DNA of 64,000 nucleotides from Rhabditoides inermis (taxonomy: Eukaryota > Nematoda > Chromadorea > Rhabditida > Rhabditidae). Each line of letters opens with the position of its first letter. Within the stretch, counting starts at the first letter, position 1. Below the pieces are notes generated by a model. It was not told where the DNA came from and ran no database searches. It was given only the letters and a program-made list of their open reading frames with translations. A program made the position numbers and the translations under genes. Below, one piece after another: positions 1-12,680 of the stretch. Location of the stretch: contig CAWZYM010000285.1 in assembly GCA_963966185.1 (NCBI GenBank), positions 665,001 through 729,000 of the forward strand, read 5' to 3'.

Positions 1-38
<38 letters not shown>

Positions 39-831
39 CGGAGAAACGGAAAGTGTAGTTTAGTTATGACATAGTTATCACTCATATACCGATTGTCTTC
101 GGCTGCATCTCGGAGCGCTCTTCATGTGCATACGAAAGAGTAAAATATCAGAGAGTAGGAGAAAACGCATATCAGTAGCAGTGATAAAAATGTTATTATA
201 ATTACTGATCTACTGATCGGCTTTGACCGCGGAAGCGCGCGAAGCGTGCCGGAGCGCCTTCTAGAGCAAAGGAGAGAGAGCGAGAGAGAGAGAGAGAAGC
301 GGAGAAACGAAAAGTGTAGTTTAGTTATAACATATTTATCACTCATATACCGATAGTCTTCGGCTGCATCTCGAAGCGCGAGAATCAAAAATTATCAACC
401 AGCTACTCAGAGAGTAGAATAGATTCTATATCAGTATCAGTGATTAATAAATTATCATAATTACTGATCTACTGATCGACTTTGACCGCGGAGGCGCGCG
501 AAGCGTGCCGGAGCGCCCTCTATGTGCATACGAGAGAGTAAAATATCAAAGAGTAGGAGAAAGTGCATATCAGTATCAGTGATCATTTTATTATTATTTT
601 TATTAGTGAAATACTCATAGGCTATGACCGCGGAGCGTGCCGGAGCGCCTTCTATGAGCATAGTAAATATAACATGTGTAGGAAAGCAGTCAAGAAGATA
701 CTATCAACCAGATAGACTGTGACACGTTCTAATTATTTAAAATTACTGAAAATAAAAAAGGAAATGAAAAAGATCAGTCATCTACTGGAAGGCTGAAAAC
801 AGCACTTCTAGCACAGCTCCTAATAGCACTT
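1..831. repeat. Direct duplication, copy 1
   Basis: This segment reappears at 6762-7592, offset by 6761 bp, with no difference that I could find by eye. It opens in a GA microsatellite and carries a few degenerate satellite units and the tract leading toward the hairpin terminus at 902-922. The two copies part company at about 832, where this one continues to the hairpin and the other runs into satellite. Such identity in repeat DNA means a very recent duplication or an assembly effect, since this copy sits at the window edge. Confidence 0.85.
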
Positions 832-901
832 CCAGAGCACATATCAAGTCAATCTATATAACAATCGATAGATAATTTTCTCCTCTATTTTATACCTATA
901 T

Positions 902-922
902 CTAGCGCGCGAAGCGCGCTAG
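902..922. repeat. Perfect GC hairpin terminus, copy 1
   Basis: Nine-base arms (CTAGCGCGC and its complement) flank a GAA loop, followed by T. The same 21 bases recur at 3951-3971 and 14412-14432, each preceded by the same ~120-bp AT-rich tract containing ATCGATAGATAATTTTCTCC. Sequence after the hairpin is alike for the first two copies but differs for the third, so the hairpin looks like the 3' end of a mobile unit. A stem ending in CTAG followed by T recalls Helitron 3' ends, but no transposase is seen. Confidence 0.6.
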
Positions 923-930
923 TCGCAGCG

Positions 931-1800
931 CCCGCTGCGCCTGGCTGTGCAAAATGCTCTATGGTTTCCGTCCGTCCGTACGTCCATCGCTCTACCGCGC
1001 CAGCCACTACTCCTATCTAGCCAAACGTGACATCGATCGGATGGTCTCGGTCCCGAGATGCAGGATTCCAATTTTCAGATCTTTATCTCTCTTATCCGCG
1101 GAGCTATAAGCTAAAGAAAGTCCGACGAAATATCGCGTAATCCGAGAGAGTCAGACACAAAAGAGGCGAAATAGTGTGTGAGGCGAGGAGACGGGTCACT
1201 GGCGAATCGGCTGCGGCGAGTAGACCTTACAAGAACGAGCACTGCGAATCGCAGACTTCTGCTATCGAGAAACGGTTTCGACGTCACTCCTCTACACTCC
1301 CTTACCTACAAATCTGCCCGTAATCTTTTTATAACTCTTTCTGGTTAGCTTTCACGAAGTGATTTAATCGAGGCGAGGCGAGACAAAACATTTGTCGCGG
1401 GCTGTTCAAGAAAACTAGGCAACCGTGTAAGGTCTGCCTTTACTACAACATGCAAATAGGTGGCCAATACACTTCTACCAAAATTTGCATCTTTTTGTGA
1501 CCTCTTACGCCCGCTATCAATTAAATTCCTCTAATCGACGCCACTTTATTGCCCCGCGACGAGAGAGTGTGGCGAGGTGAGAGTGCGCCAGCTGCCAGTC
1601 TGTCTGATGTCAGAGAAAAAGACAGTCAATTGTGCAAATGAGCGAGAACATCACCATGCACTACGAAACAGCTCACCACACTCCAACAAACTGCGCGATT
1701 ACTATATTATGAGTAAATACAAAAAAATACTATATGCACTCACGTCCTTCTATATTCAATCAGAGAAGTGAGGCGAGGCGAAATATACGTAACCTTTTTT
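931..1800. repeat. Dispersed repeat segment, first of a pair
   Basis: About 870 bp, strongly similar with small substitutions to 3973-4830. It follows a hairpin terminus and leads into a CT microsatellite. It starts with a stretch containing TATGGTTTCCGT, which is loosely echoed after the third hairpin at 14,435. I see no coding capacity. It may be the body of a non-autonomous element or part of a larger duplicated block made of hairpin, segment, CT tract and satellite. Confidence 0.7.
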
Positions 1801-1835
1801 TCGCATCCTTTTTTTCGTCTCGCTCTCACTCTCGC

Positions 1836-1838
1836 TCG

Positions 1839-1885
<47 letters not shown>

Positions 1886-1932
1886 TTTTTACTCTATCTC
1901 TCTTTTTCTCTCTCTGTTTATTCTCTCTTTTC

Positions 1933-1987
<55 letters not shown>

Positions 1988-2048
1988 CTCTTTTCCGTAT
2001 CTCTCTCTCTCTCGCTCGCTCGCTCGCTCTCTTTCTCTCTCTCTCTCT
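1836..2048. repeat. CT microsatellite
   Basis: Long interrupted (CT)n tract. The open frames across it encode only Ser/Leu or Arg/Glu runs and are not genes. A similar tract lies at 4826-5040 at the equivalent place in the second copy of this repeat block. Confidence 0.9.
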
Positions 2049-2054
2049 TATATC

Positions 2055-3480
2055 AGTGATCAATATATTCTTATTATTACTGATCTACTGATCGACTTTG
2101 ACCGCGGAGGCGCGCGAAGCGTGCCGGAGCGCCCTCAATGTGCAAACGAAAGAGTAAAAGATCAGAGAGTCGGAGAAAATGCATATCAGTATCAGTGATC
2201 AATATATTATTATAATTACTGATCTACTGATCGACTCTGACCGCGAAGGCGCGCGAAGCGTGCCGGAGCGCCCTCTATGTGCAAACGAAAGAATAAAAGA
2301 TCAGAGAGTAGGAGAGAATGCATATCAGTACCAGTGATCAATATATTATTATAATTACTGATATACTGATCGACTTTGACCGCGGAGGCGCGCGAAGCGT
2401 GCCGGAGCGCCCTCTATGTGCAAACGAAAGAATAAAAGATCAGAGAGTAGGAGAGAATGCATATCAGTACCAGTGATCAATATATTATTATAATTACTGA
2501 TATACTGATCGACTTTGACCGCGGAGGCGCGCGAAGCGTGCCGGAGCGCCTTCTATGTGCATACGAAACAGTAAAAGATCAGAGAGTAGAATAGATTGCA
2601 TATCAGTTTCAGTGATCAATGTCGTATTATAAATACTGATCTACTGATCGACTTTGACCGCGGAGGCGCGCGAAGCGTGCCGGAGCGCCCTCAATGTCAA
2701 ACGAAAGAGTAAAAGATCAGAGAGTCGGAGAAAATGCATATCAATATAAGTGATCAATGTATTATTATAATTACTGATATGCTGATCGACTTTGACCGCG
2801 GAGGCGCGCGAAGCGTGCCGGAGCGCTTTCTATGTGCATACGAGATAGTGAAATATCAGAGAGTAGGAGAGAATTCATATCAGTGACAGTGATCAATATA
2901 TTCTTATTATTACTGATCTACTGATATACTTTGACCGCGGAGGCGCGCGGAGCGGCTGTCTATGATCATAGGCGAGAGTAGAGATTTTATAATATTAGAT
3001 CCGTGATAACTAATCATTGTCAACCAGCTACTGATAGAATTTGACCGCGGAGGCGCGCGGAGCGGCTATCTATGATCGTAGAGTAGTTATTTTATGACGA
3101 GAAAGTGAAAGATCAGAGAGTAGGAGAGAATGCATATCAGTACCAGTGATCAATGTATTATTATAATTACTGATTTACTGATAGAGTTTTAACGCGGAGG
3201 CGCGCGGAGCGTGCCGGAGCGCCTCCTTTGTGCATTCGAGAGAGTAAAATATCAGAGAGTCGGAGAGAATGCATATCAGTAACAGTGATCAATATATTCT
3301 TATTACTACTGATCTACTGATAGAGTTTTAACGCGGAGGCGCGCGAAGCGTGCCGGAGCGCCTCATATGTGCATACGAGAGAGTGAAATATCAGAGAGTC
3401 GGAGAAAATGCAAAACAGTATCAGTGATCAATATATTATTATTTTGATCTACTTATAGGCTTTGACCGCGAAGGCACGCG
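2055..3480. repeat. 139-bp satellite, block 1
   Basis: Divergent tandem units with the core GACCGCGGAGGCGCGCG, then GTGCCGGAGCGCC, then TATGTGCATACGA, a purine stretch and CAGTGATCAAT plus an AT-rich spacer. This block includes two shorter units near 2935-3080 of the 110-bp type. It ends in a GA microsatellite at about 3510-3612. Confidence 0.85.
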
Positions 3481-3505
3481 GTAGCGTGCCGGAGCGCCTT
3501 CTAGA

Positions 3506-3562
<57 letters not shown>

Positions 3563-3565
3563 GAC

Positions 3566-3613
<48 letters not shown>

Positions 3614-3950
3614 GCGGAGAAACAGAAAGTGTAGTTTAGTTATGACGTAGTTATCACTCATATACCGATAGTCTTCGGCTGCATCTCGGAGCGCCTTCTC
3701 TGAGCCTAGGTAAGATAACATCAGTCGAGAATCGAAAAAAATCAACTAGCTACTGTTAGACATTGACACTGTTCAAACATTTGATAATACTGTAATTCAA
3801 AATTAAGGAAATACAATAAAGATCACTCTTTAGAAGGCTCTGACAACAGCACTTCTAGCACAGCTCCTAATAGCACTACCAGAGCACATATCAAGTCAAT
3901 CTATATATTAATCGATAGATAATTTTCTCCTCTATTTTCTACCTATATTT

Positions 3951-3971
3951 CTAGCGCGCGAAGCGCGCTAG
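3951..3971. repeat. Perfect GC hairpin terminus, copy 2
   Basis: Identical to 902-922, with the same preceding AT-rich tract and again followed by T. Confidence 0.6.
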
Positions 3972-3972
3972 T

Positions 3973-4830
3973 TGCCTGTGTGTGTAAAATGCCCTATGGT
4001 TTCCGTACGTCCATCGCTCTACCGCGCCACCCACTACTCCTATCTAGCCAAACGTGACATCGATCCGATGGTCTCGGTCCCGAGATGCAGGATTCCAATT
4101 TTCAGATCTTTATCTCTCATATCCGCGGAGCTATAAGCTCCAGAAAGTCCGACGAAATAGCGCGTAATCCGAGAGAGTCAGACAGAAAAGCAGCGAGATA
4201 GTGTGTCAGATGAAGAGACGGGTCACTGACGAATCGGGTGCGGCGAGTAGACCTTACAAGAACGAGTACTGCGAATCGCAGACTTCAGCTATCGAAAAAC
4301 GGTTTCGACGTCACTCCTCTACACTCCCTCACCTACAAATCTGCCCGTAATCTTTTTATAAATCCTCCTGGTTTCCTTTCACGAAGTGATTTAGTCGAGG
4401 CGAGGCGACACCAAGCAGTTGTCGCGGGCTGTTCAAGAAAACTAGGCAACCGTGTAAGGTCTCCCTTTACTACAACATGCAAATAGGTGGCCACTACACT
4501 TCTACCAAAATTTGCATCTTTTTGTGACCTCTGACGCTCGCTATCAATTAAATTCCTCTAATCGACGTCGTTTTATTGCCCCGCGACGAGAGAGTGTGGC
4601 GAGGTGAGAGTGCGCCAGCTGCCAGTCTGTCTGCTGTTAGAGAAAGAAACAGTAAATTGTGCAAATGAGCGAGAACAGCACCATGCACTACGAAACAGCT
4701 CACCACACTCCACAAACTGTGCAAAGTCTATATTCTGAGCAAATACAATACAAATATAACTGTATGCACTAACGACATTCTATATTCAATCAGGAAGTGA
4801 GGCGAGGCGAAATACTATGTAACCTTCTTT
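3973..4830. repeat. Dispersed repeat segment, second of a pair
   Basis: Homologous to 931-1800 in the same orientation, with scattered substitutions. It also leads into a CT microsatellite (4826-5040) and then a satellite block, so the whole module is repeated in order. Confidence 0.7.
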
Positions 4831-4965
4831 TCTCATCCCTCTCTTTTTCTCATCCCTCTTTTTTCGTCTCTCTCTCTTTCTCTCTCTCTCTCTCTTTCTT
4901 ATATCTCTCTCTCTCTCTCGTCTTTCTCTCTCTCTCTCTCTCTCGCTATTTCTTTCGTCTCTCTC

Positions 4966-5040
<75 letters not shown>

Positions 5041-5099
5041 ATTTTATAATATGAGACCAGTGATAACTATAAATTATATTTGTATCTCTAATAAATAAA

Positions 5100-6700
5100 A
5101 ATTGTCAACCAGCTACTGATAGGCTTTTACCGCGGAGCGGAGTGTGCCGGAACGCATTCTGAGTGCATACGAGAGAGTAAAAGATCAGAGAGTAGGAGAG
5201 AAGGCATATCAGTATCAGTGATCAGTATATTATTATAATTACTGATATACTGATCGGTTTTGACGGCGGAGGCGCGCGAAGCGTGCCGGAGCGCTTTCTA
5301 TGTGCATACGAGAAAGTAAAAGATAAGAGAAATGGAGAAAACGCATATCAGTAGCAGTGATCAATGTTTTATTATATATTACTGATCTACTGATCGACTT
5401 TGACCGCGGAGGCGCGCGGAGCGTGCCGGAGCGCTTTCTATGTGCATACGAGAGAGTGAAAGATAAAAGAGTTAGAGAAAATGCATATCAGTAGCAGTGA
5501 TCAATATAGTCTTATTATTACTGATCTACTGATCGACTTTGACCGCGGAGGCGCGCGGAGCGTGCCGGAGCGCTATCTAAGTGCATACGAGAAAGTAAAA
5601 GATCAGAGAGTCGGAGAAAATGCATATCAGTAGCAGTGATCAATATAGTCTTATTATTACTGATCTACTGATCGACTTTGACCGCGGAGGCGCGCGGAGC
5701 GTGCCGGAGCGCTTGCTAAGTGCATACGAGAAAGTAAAAGATCAGAGAGTCGGAGAAAATGCATACCAGTAGCAGTGATCAATATAGTCTTATTATTACT
5801 GATCTACTGATCGACTTTGACCGCGGAGGCGCGCGGAGCGTGCCGGAGCGCTATCTAAGTGCATACGAGAAAGTAAAAGATCAGAGAGTCGGAGAAAATG
5901 CATATCAGTAGCAGTGATCAATATAGTCTTATTATTACTGATCTACTGATCGACTTTGACCGCGGAGGCGCGCGGAGCGTGCCGGAGCGCTTTCTAAGTG
6001 CATACGAGAAAGTAAAAGATCAGAGAGTCGGAGAAAATGCATATCAGTAGCAGTGATCAATATAGTCTTATTATTACTGATCTACTGATCGACTTTGACC
6101 GCGGAGGCGCGCGGAGCGTGCCGGAGCGCTTTCTAAGTGCATACGAGAAAGTAAAAGATCAGAGAGTCGGAGAAAATGCATATCAGTAGCAGTGATCAAT
6201 ATAGTCTTATTATTACTGATCTACTGATCGACTTTGACCGCGGAGGCGCGCGGAGCGTGCCGGAGCGCTTTCTTTGTGCATACGAGAAAGTAAAAGATCA
6301 GAGAGTCGGAGAAAATGCATATCAGTAGCAGTGATCAATATAGTCTTATTATTACTGATCTACTGATCGACTTTGACCGCGGAGGGGGGCGGAGCGTGCA
6401 GGAGCGCTTTCTATGTGTATACGAGAAAGTAAAAGATCAGAGAGTCGGAGAAAATGCATATCAGTAGCAGTGATCAATATAGTCTTATTATTACTGATCT
6501 ACTAATCGATTTTGACCGCGGAGGCGCGCGGAGCGTGCCGGAGCGCTTTCTATGTGCATACGAGAGAGTAACTTATCAAAGAGTAGGAGAAAATGCATAT
6601 CAGTATCAGTGATCAATAAATAATTATAATTACTGATCTACTGATCGGCTTTGACCGCGGAGGCGCGCGAAGCGTGCCGGAGCGCCTTCTAGAGCAAAGG
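5100..6700. repeat. 139-bp satellite, block 2 (most homogeneous)
   Basis: Between 5622 and about 6470 consecutive units are exactly 139 bp apart (for example 5622, 5761 and 5900) and nearly identical, showing recent homogenisation. The variant core here is GGCGCGCGGAGCGTGCCGG. The block ends in a GA microsatellite (about 6704-6796). Confidence 0.9.
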
Positions 6701-6741
6701 AGAGAGAGAAAGAGACAGAAAGAGACAGAGAGACAGAGAGT

Positions 6742-6761
<20 letters not shown>

Positions 6762-6799
<38 letters not shown>

Positions 6800-7592
6800 C
6801 GGAGAAACGGAAAGTGTAGTTTAGTTATGACATAGTTATCACTCATATACCGATTGTCTTCGGCTGCATCTCGGAGCGCTCTTCATGTGCATACGAAAGA
6901 GTAAAATATCAGAGAGTAGGAGAAAACGCATATCAGTAGCAGTGATAAAAATGTTATTATAATTACTGATCTACTGATCGGCTTTGACCGCGGAAGCGCG
7001 CGAAGCGTGCCGGAGCGCCTTCTAGAGCAAAGGAGAGAGAGCGAGAGAGAGAGAGAGAAGCGGAGAAACGAAAAGTGTAGTTTAGTTATAACATATTTAT
7101 CACTCATATACCGATAGTCTTCGGCTGCATCTCGAAGCGCGAGAATCAAAAATTATCAACCAGCTACTCAGAGAGTAGAATAGATTCTATATCAGTATCA
7201 GTGATTAATAAATTATCATAATTACTGATCTACTGATCGACTTTGACCGCGGAGGCGCGCGAAGCGTGCCGGAGCGCCCTCTATGTGCATACGAGAGAGT
7301 AAAATATCAAAGAGTAGGAGAAAGTGCATATCAGTATCAGTGATCATTTTATTATTATTTTTATTAGTGAAATACTCATAGGCTATGACCGCGGAGCGTG
7401 CCGGAGCGCCTTCTATGAGCATAGTAAATATAACATGTGTAGGAAAGCAGTCAAGAAGATACTATCAACCAGATAGACTGTGACACGTTCTAATTATTTA
7501 AAATTACTGAAAATAAAAAAGGAAATGAAAAAGATCAGTCATCTACTGGAAGGCTGAAAACAGCACTTCTAGCACAGCTCCTAATAGCACTT
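6762..7592. repeat. Direct duplication, copy 2
   Basis: Matches 1-831. It stops abruptly at TAGCACTTCC, where copy 1 goes on to the hairpin terminus, and is followed by unrelated AT-rich sequence and then satellite. Confidence 0.85.
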
Positions 7593-7689
7593 CCTTCAGA
7601 TTAGTGATAACTATAAAGTCTACTTGCATCTAAATTAAATCATAATTGTCAACCAGCTGCACATCCCACGCTTACCCACTCTTAATCCT

Positions 7690-10600
7690 TATATTATTAT
7701 AATTACTGATATACTGATCGGCTTTGACCGCGGAGGCGCGCGAAGCGTGCCGGAGCGCTTTCTATGTGCATACGAGAAAATGAACGATCAGAGAGTCGGA
7801 GAAAATGCATATCAGTAGCAGTGATCAATATATTCTTATTTTTACTGATCTACTGAAAGGCTTTGACCGCGGAGGCGCGCGAAGCGTGCCGGAGCGCTTT
7901 CTATGTGCATACGAGAAAGTGAACGATCAGAGAGTCGGAGAAAATGCATATCAGTAGCAGTGATCAATGTATTATTATAATTACTGATCTACTGATCGGC
8001 TTTGACCGCGGAGTGTCCCGGAGCGCTTTCTATGTGCATACGAATAAGTAAAAAATCAGAGAGTCGGAGATAATGCATATCAGTATCAGTGATCAATGTA
8101 TTATTATAATTACTGATATACTGATCGGCTTTGACCGCGGAGGCGCGCGAAGCGTGCCGGAGCGTGTCCCGGAGCGCTTTCTATGTGCATACGAATAAGT
8201 AAAAAATCAGAGAGTCGGAGATAATGCATATCAGTATCAGTGATCAATGTATTATTATAATTACTGATATACTGATCGGCTTTGACCGCGGAGGCGCGCG
8301 AAGCGTGCCGGAGCGTGTCCCGGAGCGCTTTCTATGTGCATACGAATAAGTAAAAAATCAGAGAGTCGGAGATAATGCATATCAGTATCAGTGATCAATG
8401 TATTATTATAATTACTGATCTACTGATCGGCTTTGACCGCGGAGTGTCCCGGAGCGCTTTCTATGTGCATACGAATAAGTAAAAAATCAGAGAGTCGGAG
8501 ATAATGCATATCAGTATCAGTGATCAATGTATTATTATAATTACTGATCTACTGATCGGCTTTGACCGCGGAGTGTCCCGGAGCGCTTTCTATGTGCATA
8601 CGAAAGAGTAAAAAATCAGAGAGTCGGAGATAATGCATATCAGTATCAGTGATCAATGTTTTATTATAATTACTGATCTACTGATCGGCTTTGACCGCGA
8701 TGGCGCGCGAAGCGTGCCGGAGCGCTTTTTATGTGCGTACGAGAGAGTAAAAGATCAGAGAGTAGGAGAGAAGGCATTTCAGTATCAATACATTAGTATA
8801 TTATTATAATTACTGATCTACTGATCGGCTTTGACCGCGGAGGCGCGCGAAGCGTGCCGGAGCGCCTTCTATGTGCACACGAAAGAGTAAAAGATCAGAG
8901 AGTCGGAAAAAATGCATATCAGTATCAGTGATCAATATATTATTATAATTACTGATCTACTGATCGGCTTTGACCGCGAAGGCGCGCGAAGCGTGCCGGA
9001 GCGCTTTTTATGTGCGTACGAGAGAGTAAAAGATCAGAGAGTAGGAGAGAAGGCATATCAGTATCAGTGATTAGTATATTATTATAAATACTCATCTACT
9101 GATCGGCTTTGACCGCGGAAGCGCGCGAAGCGTGCCGGAGCGCCTTCTATGTGCACACGATAGGTAAAAGATCAGAGAGTCGGAAAAATGCATATCAGTA
9201 TCAGTGATCAATGTATTATTATAATTACTGTTCTACAGATCGGCTTTGACCGCGGAGGCGCGCGAAGCGTGCCGGAGCGCCTTCTATGTGCATACGAAAG
9301 AGTAAAAAATCAGAGAGTCAGAGAAAATGCATATCAGTATCAGTGATCAATGTATTATTATAATTACTGATCTACTGATCGGCTTTGACCGCGGAGTGTC
9401 CCGGAGCGCTTTCTATGTGCATACGAAAGAATAAAAAATCAGACAGTCGGAGATAATGCATATCAGTATCAGTGATCAATGTTTTATTATAATTACTGAT
9501 CTACTGATCGGCTTTGACCGCGATGGCGCGCGAAGCGTGCCGGAGCGCTTTTTATGTGCGTACGAGAGAGTAAAAGATCAGAGAGTAGGAGAGAAGGCAT
9601 ATCAGTATCAATACATTAGTATATTATTATAATTACTGATCTACTGATCGGCTTTGACCGCGGAGGCGCGCGAAGCGTGCCGGAGCGCCTTCTATGTGCA
9701 CACGAAAGAGTAAAAGATCAGAGAGTCGGAAAAAATGCATATCAGTATCAGTGATCAATATATTATTATAATTACTGATCTACTGATCGGCTTTGACCGC
9801 GGAAGCGCGCGAAGCGTGCCGGAGCGCTTTCTATGTGCATACGAGAAAGTGAACGATCAGAGAGTCGGAGAAAATGCATATCAGTAGCAGTGATCAATGT
9901 ATTATTATAATTACTGATCTACTGATCGGCTTTGACCGCGGAGTGTCCCGGAGCGCTTTCTATGTGCATACGAATAAGTAAAAAATCAGAGAGTCGGAGA
10001 TAATGCATATCAGTATCAGTGATCAATGTATTATTATAATTACTGATATACTGATCGGCTTTGACCGCGGAGGCGCGCGAAGCGTGCCGGAGCGTGTCCC
10101 GGAGCGCTTTCTATGTGCATACGAATAAGTAAAAAATCAGAGAGTCGGAGATAATGCATATCAGTATCAGTGATCAATGTATTATTATAATTACTGATAT
10201 ACTGATCGGCTTTGACCGCGGAGGCGCGCGAAGCGTGCCGGAGCGTGTCCCGGAGCGCTTTCTATGTGCATACGAATAAGTAAAAAATCAGAGAGTCGGA
10301 GATAATGCATATCAGTATCAGTGATCAATGTATTATTATAATTACTGATCTACTGATCGGCTTTGACCGCGGAGTGTCCCGGAGCGCTTTCTATGTGCAT
10401 ACGAATAAGTAAAAAATCAGAGAGTCGGAGATAATGCATATCAGTATCAGTGATCAATGTATTATTATAATTACTGATCTACTGATCGGCTTTGACCGCG
10501 GAGTGTCCCGGAGCGCTTTCTATGTGCATACGAAAGAGTAAAAAATCAGAGAGTCGGAGATAATGCATATCAGTATCAGTGATCAATGTTTTATTATAAT

Positions 10601-12680
10601 TACTGATCTACTGATCGGCTTTGACCGCGATGGCGCGCGAAGCGTGCCGGAGCGCTTTTTATGTGCGTACGAGAGAGTAAAAGATCAGAGAGTAGGAGAG
10701 AAGGCATTTCAGTATCAATACATTAGTATATTATTATAATTACTGATCTACTGATCGGCTTTGACCGCGGAGGCGCGCGAAGCGTGCCGGAGCGCCTTCT
10801 ATGTGCACACGAAAGAGTAAAAGATCAGAGAGTCGGAAAAAATGCATATCAGTATCAGTGATCAATATATTATTATAATTACTGATCTACTGATCGGCTT
10901 TGACCGCGAAGGCGCGCGAAGCGTGCCGGAGCGCTTTTTATGTGCGTACGAGAGAGTAAAAGATCAGAGAGTAGGAGAGAAGGCATATCAGTATCAGTGA
11001 TTAGTATATTATTATAAATACTCATCTACTGATCGGCTTTGACCGCGGAAGCGCGCGAAGCGTGCCGGAGCGCCTTCTATGTGCACACGATAGGTAAAAG
11101 ATCAGAGAGTCGGAAAAATGCATATCAGTATCAGTGATCAATGTATTATTATAATTACTGTTCTACAGATCGGCTTTGACCGCGGAGGCGCGCGAAGCGT
11201 GCCGGAGCGCCTTCTATGTGCATACGAAAGAGTAAAAAATCAGAGAGTCAGAGAAAATGCATATCAGTATCAGTGATCAATGTATTATTATAATTACTGA
11301 TCTACTGATCGGCTTTGACCGCGGAGTGTCCCGGAGCGCTTTCTATGTGCATACGAAAGAATAAAAAATCAGACAGTCGGAGATAATGCATATCAGTATC
11401 AGTGATCAATGTTTTATTATAATTACTGATCTACTGATCGGCTTTGACCGCGATGGCGCGCGAAGCGTGCCGGAGCGCTTTTTATGTGCGTACGAGAGAG
11501 TAAAAGATCAGAGAGTAGGAGAGAAGGCATATCAGTATCAATACATTAGTATATTATTATAATTACTGATCTACTGATCGGCTTTGACCGCGGAGGCGCG
11601 CGAAGCGTGCCGGAGCGCCTTCTATGTGCACACGAAAGAGTAAAAGATCAGAGAGTCGGAAAAAATGCATATCAGTATCAGTGATCAATATATTATTATA
11701 ATTACTGATCTACTGATCGGCTTTGACCGCGAAGGCGCGCGAAGCGTGCCGGAGCGCTTTTTATGTGCGTACGAGAGAGTAAAAGATCAGAGAGTAGGAG
11801 AGAAGGCATATCAGTATCAGTGATTAGTATATTATTATAAATACTCATCTACTGATCGGCTTTGACTGCGGAAGCGCGCGAAGCGTGCCGGAGCGCCTTC
11901 TATGTGCACACGATAGGTAAAAGATCAGAGAGTCGGAAAAATGCATATCAGTATCAGTGATCAATGTATTATTATAATTACTGTTCTACAGATCGGCTTT
12001 GACCGCGGAGGCGCGCGAAGCGTGCCGGAGCGCCTTCTATGTGCATACGAAAGAGTAAAAAATCAGAGAGTCAGAGAAAATGCATATCAGTATCAGTGAT
12101 CAATGTATTATTATAATTACTGATCTACTGATCGGCTTTGACCGCGGAGTGTCCCGGAGCGCTTTCTATGTGCATACGAAAGAATAAAAAATCAGAGAGT
12201 CGGAGATAATGCATATCAGTATCAGTGATAAATGTTTTATTATAATTACTGATCTACTGATCGGCTTTGACCGCGGAGGCGCGCGAAGCGTGCCGGAGCG
12301 CTTTCTATGTGCATACGAGAGAGTGAAAGATCAGAGAGTAGGAGAGAATGCATATCAGTAGCAGTGATCAATATGTTATTATAATTACTGATCTACTGAT
12401 CGGCTTTAACCGCGGAGGCGCGCGAAGCAAGCCGGAGCGCTTTCTATGTGCATACGAGAAAATGAACGATCAGAAATTCGGAGAAAATTCATATCAGTAG
12501 CAGTGATCAATATATTCTTATTATTACTGATATACTGATATACTTTGACCGCGAAGGCGCGCGGAGCGTGCCGGAGCGCTTTCTATGTGCATACGAGAAT
12601 GTGAACGATCAGAGAGTCGGAGAAAATGCATATCAGTAGCAGTGATCAATTTATTCTTATTATTACTGATCTACTGATAG
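7690..12680. repeat. 139-bp satellite, block 3, with higher-order structure
   Basis: About 35 units. Some are shortened by loss of the GC core (GGAGTGTCCCGG instead of GGAGGCGCGCGAAGC), giving recognisable unit types. The order of types repeats: 7861-9790 is followed by a near-identical 9791-11720 (offset 1930 bp), and part of that (from 10,918) recurs 823 bp further on up to about 12,270. These are nested higher-order repeats of roughly 14 and 6 units. Confidence 0.9.

Noticed and set aside
122..388. 88-codon and 66-codon frames repeated at 6883 and 7222
   Set aside because: They lie within satellite and GA repeat; identity comes from the 831-bp duplication, not from coding constraint.
1734..2198. 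Open frames of 107-154 codons across CT repeats
   Set aside because: They encode only Ser/Leu or Arg/Glu repeats from a microsatellite; no start context, domain or splice support.
7690..12680. CRISPR-like spaced repeats
   Set aside because: Whole 139-bp units repeat, including the 'spacers'; host is eukaryotic and no cas gene is present. It is satellite DNA.
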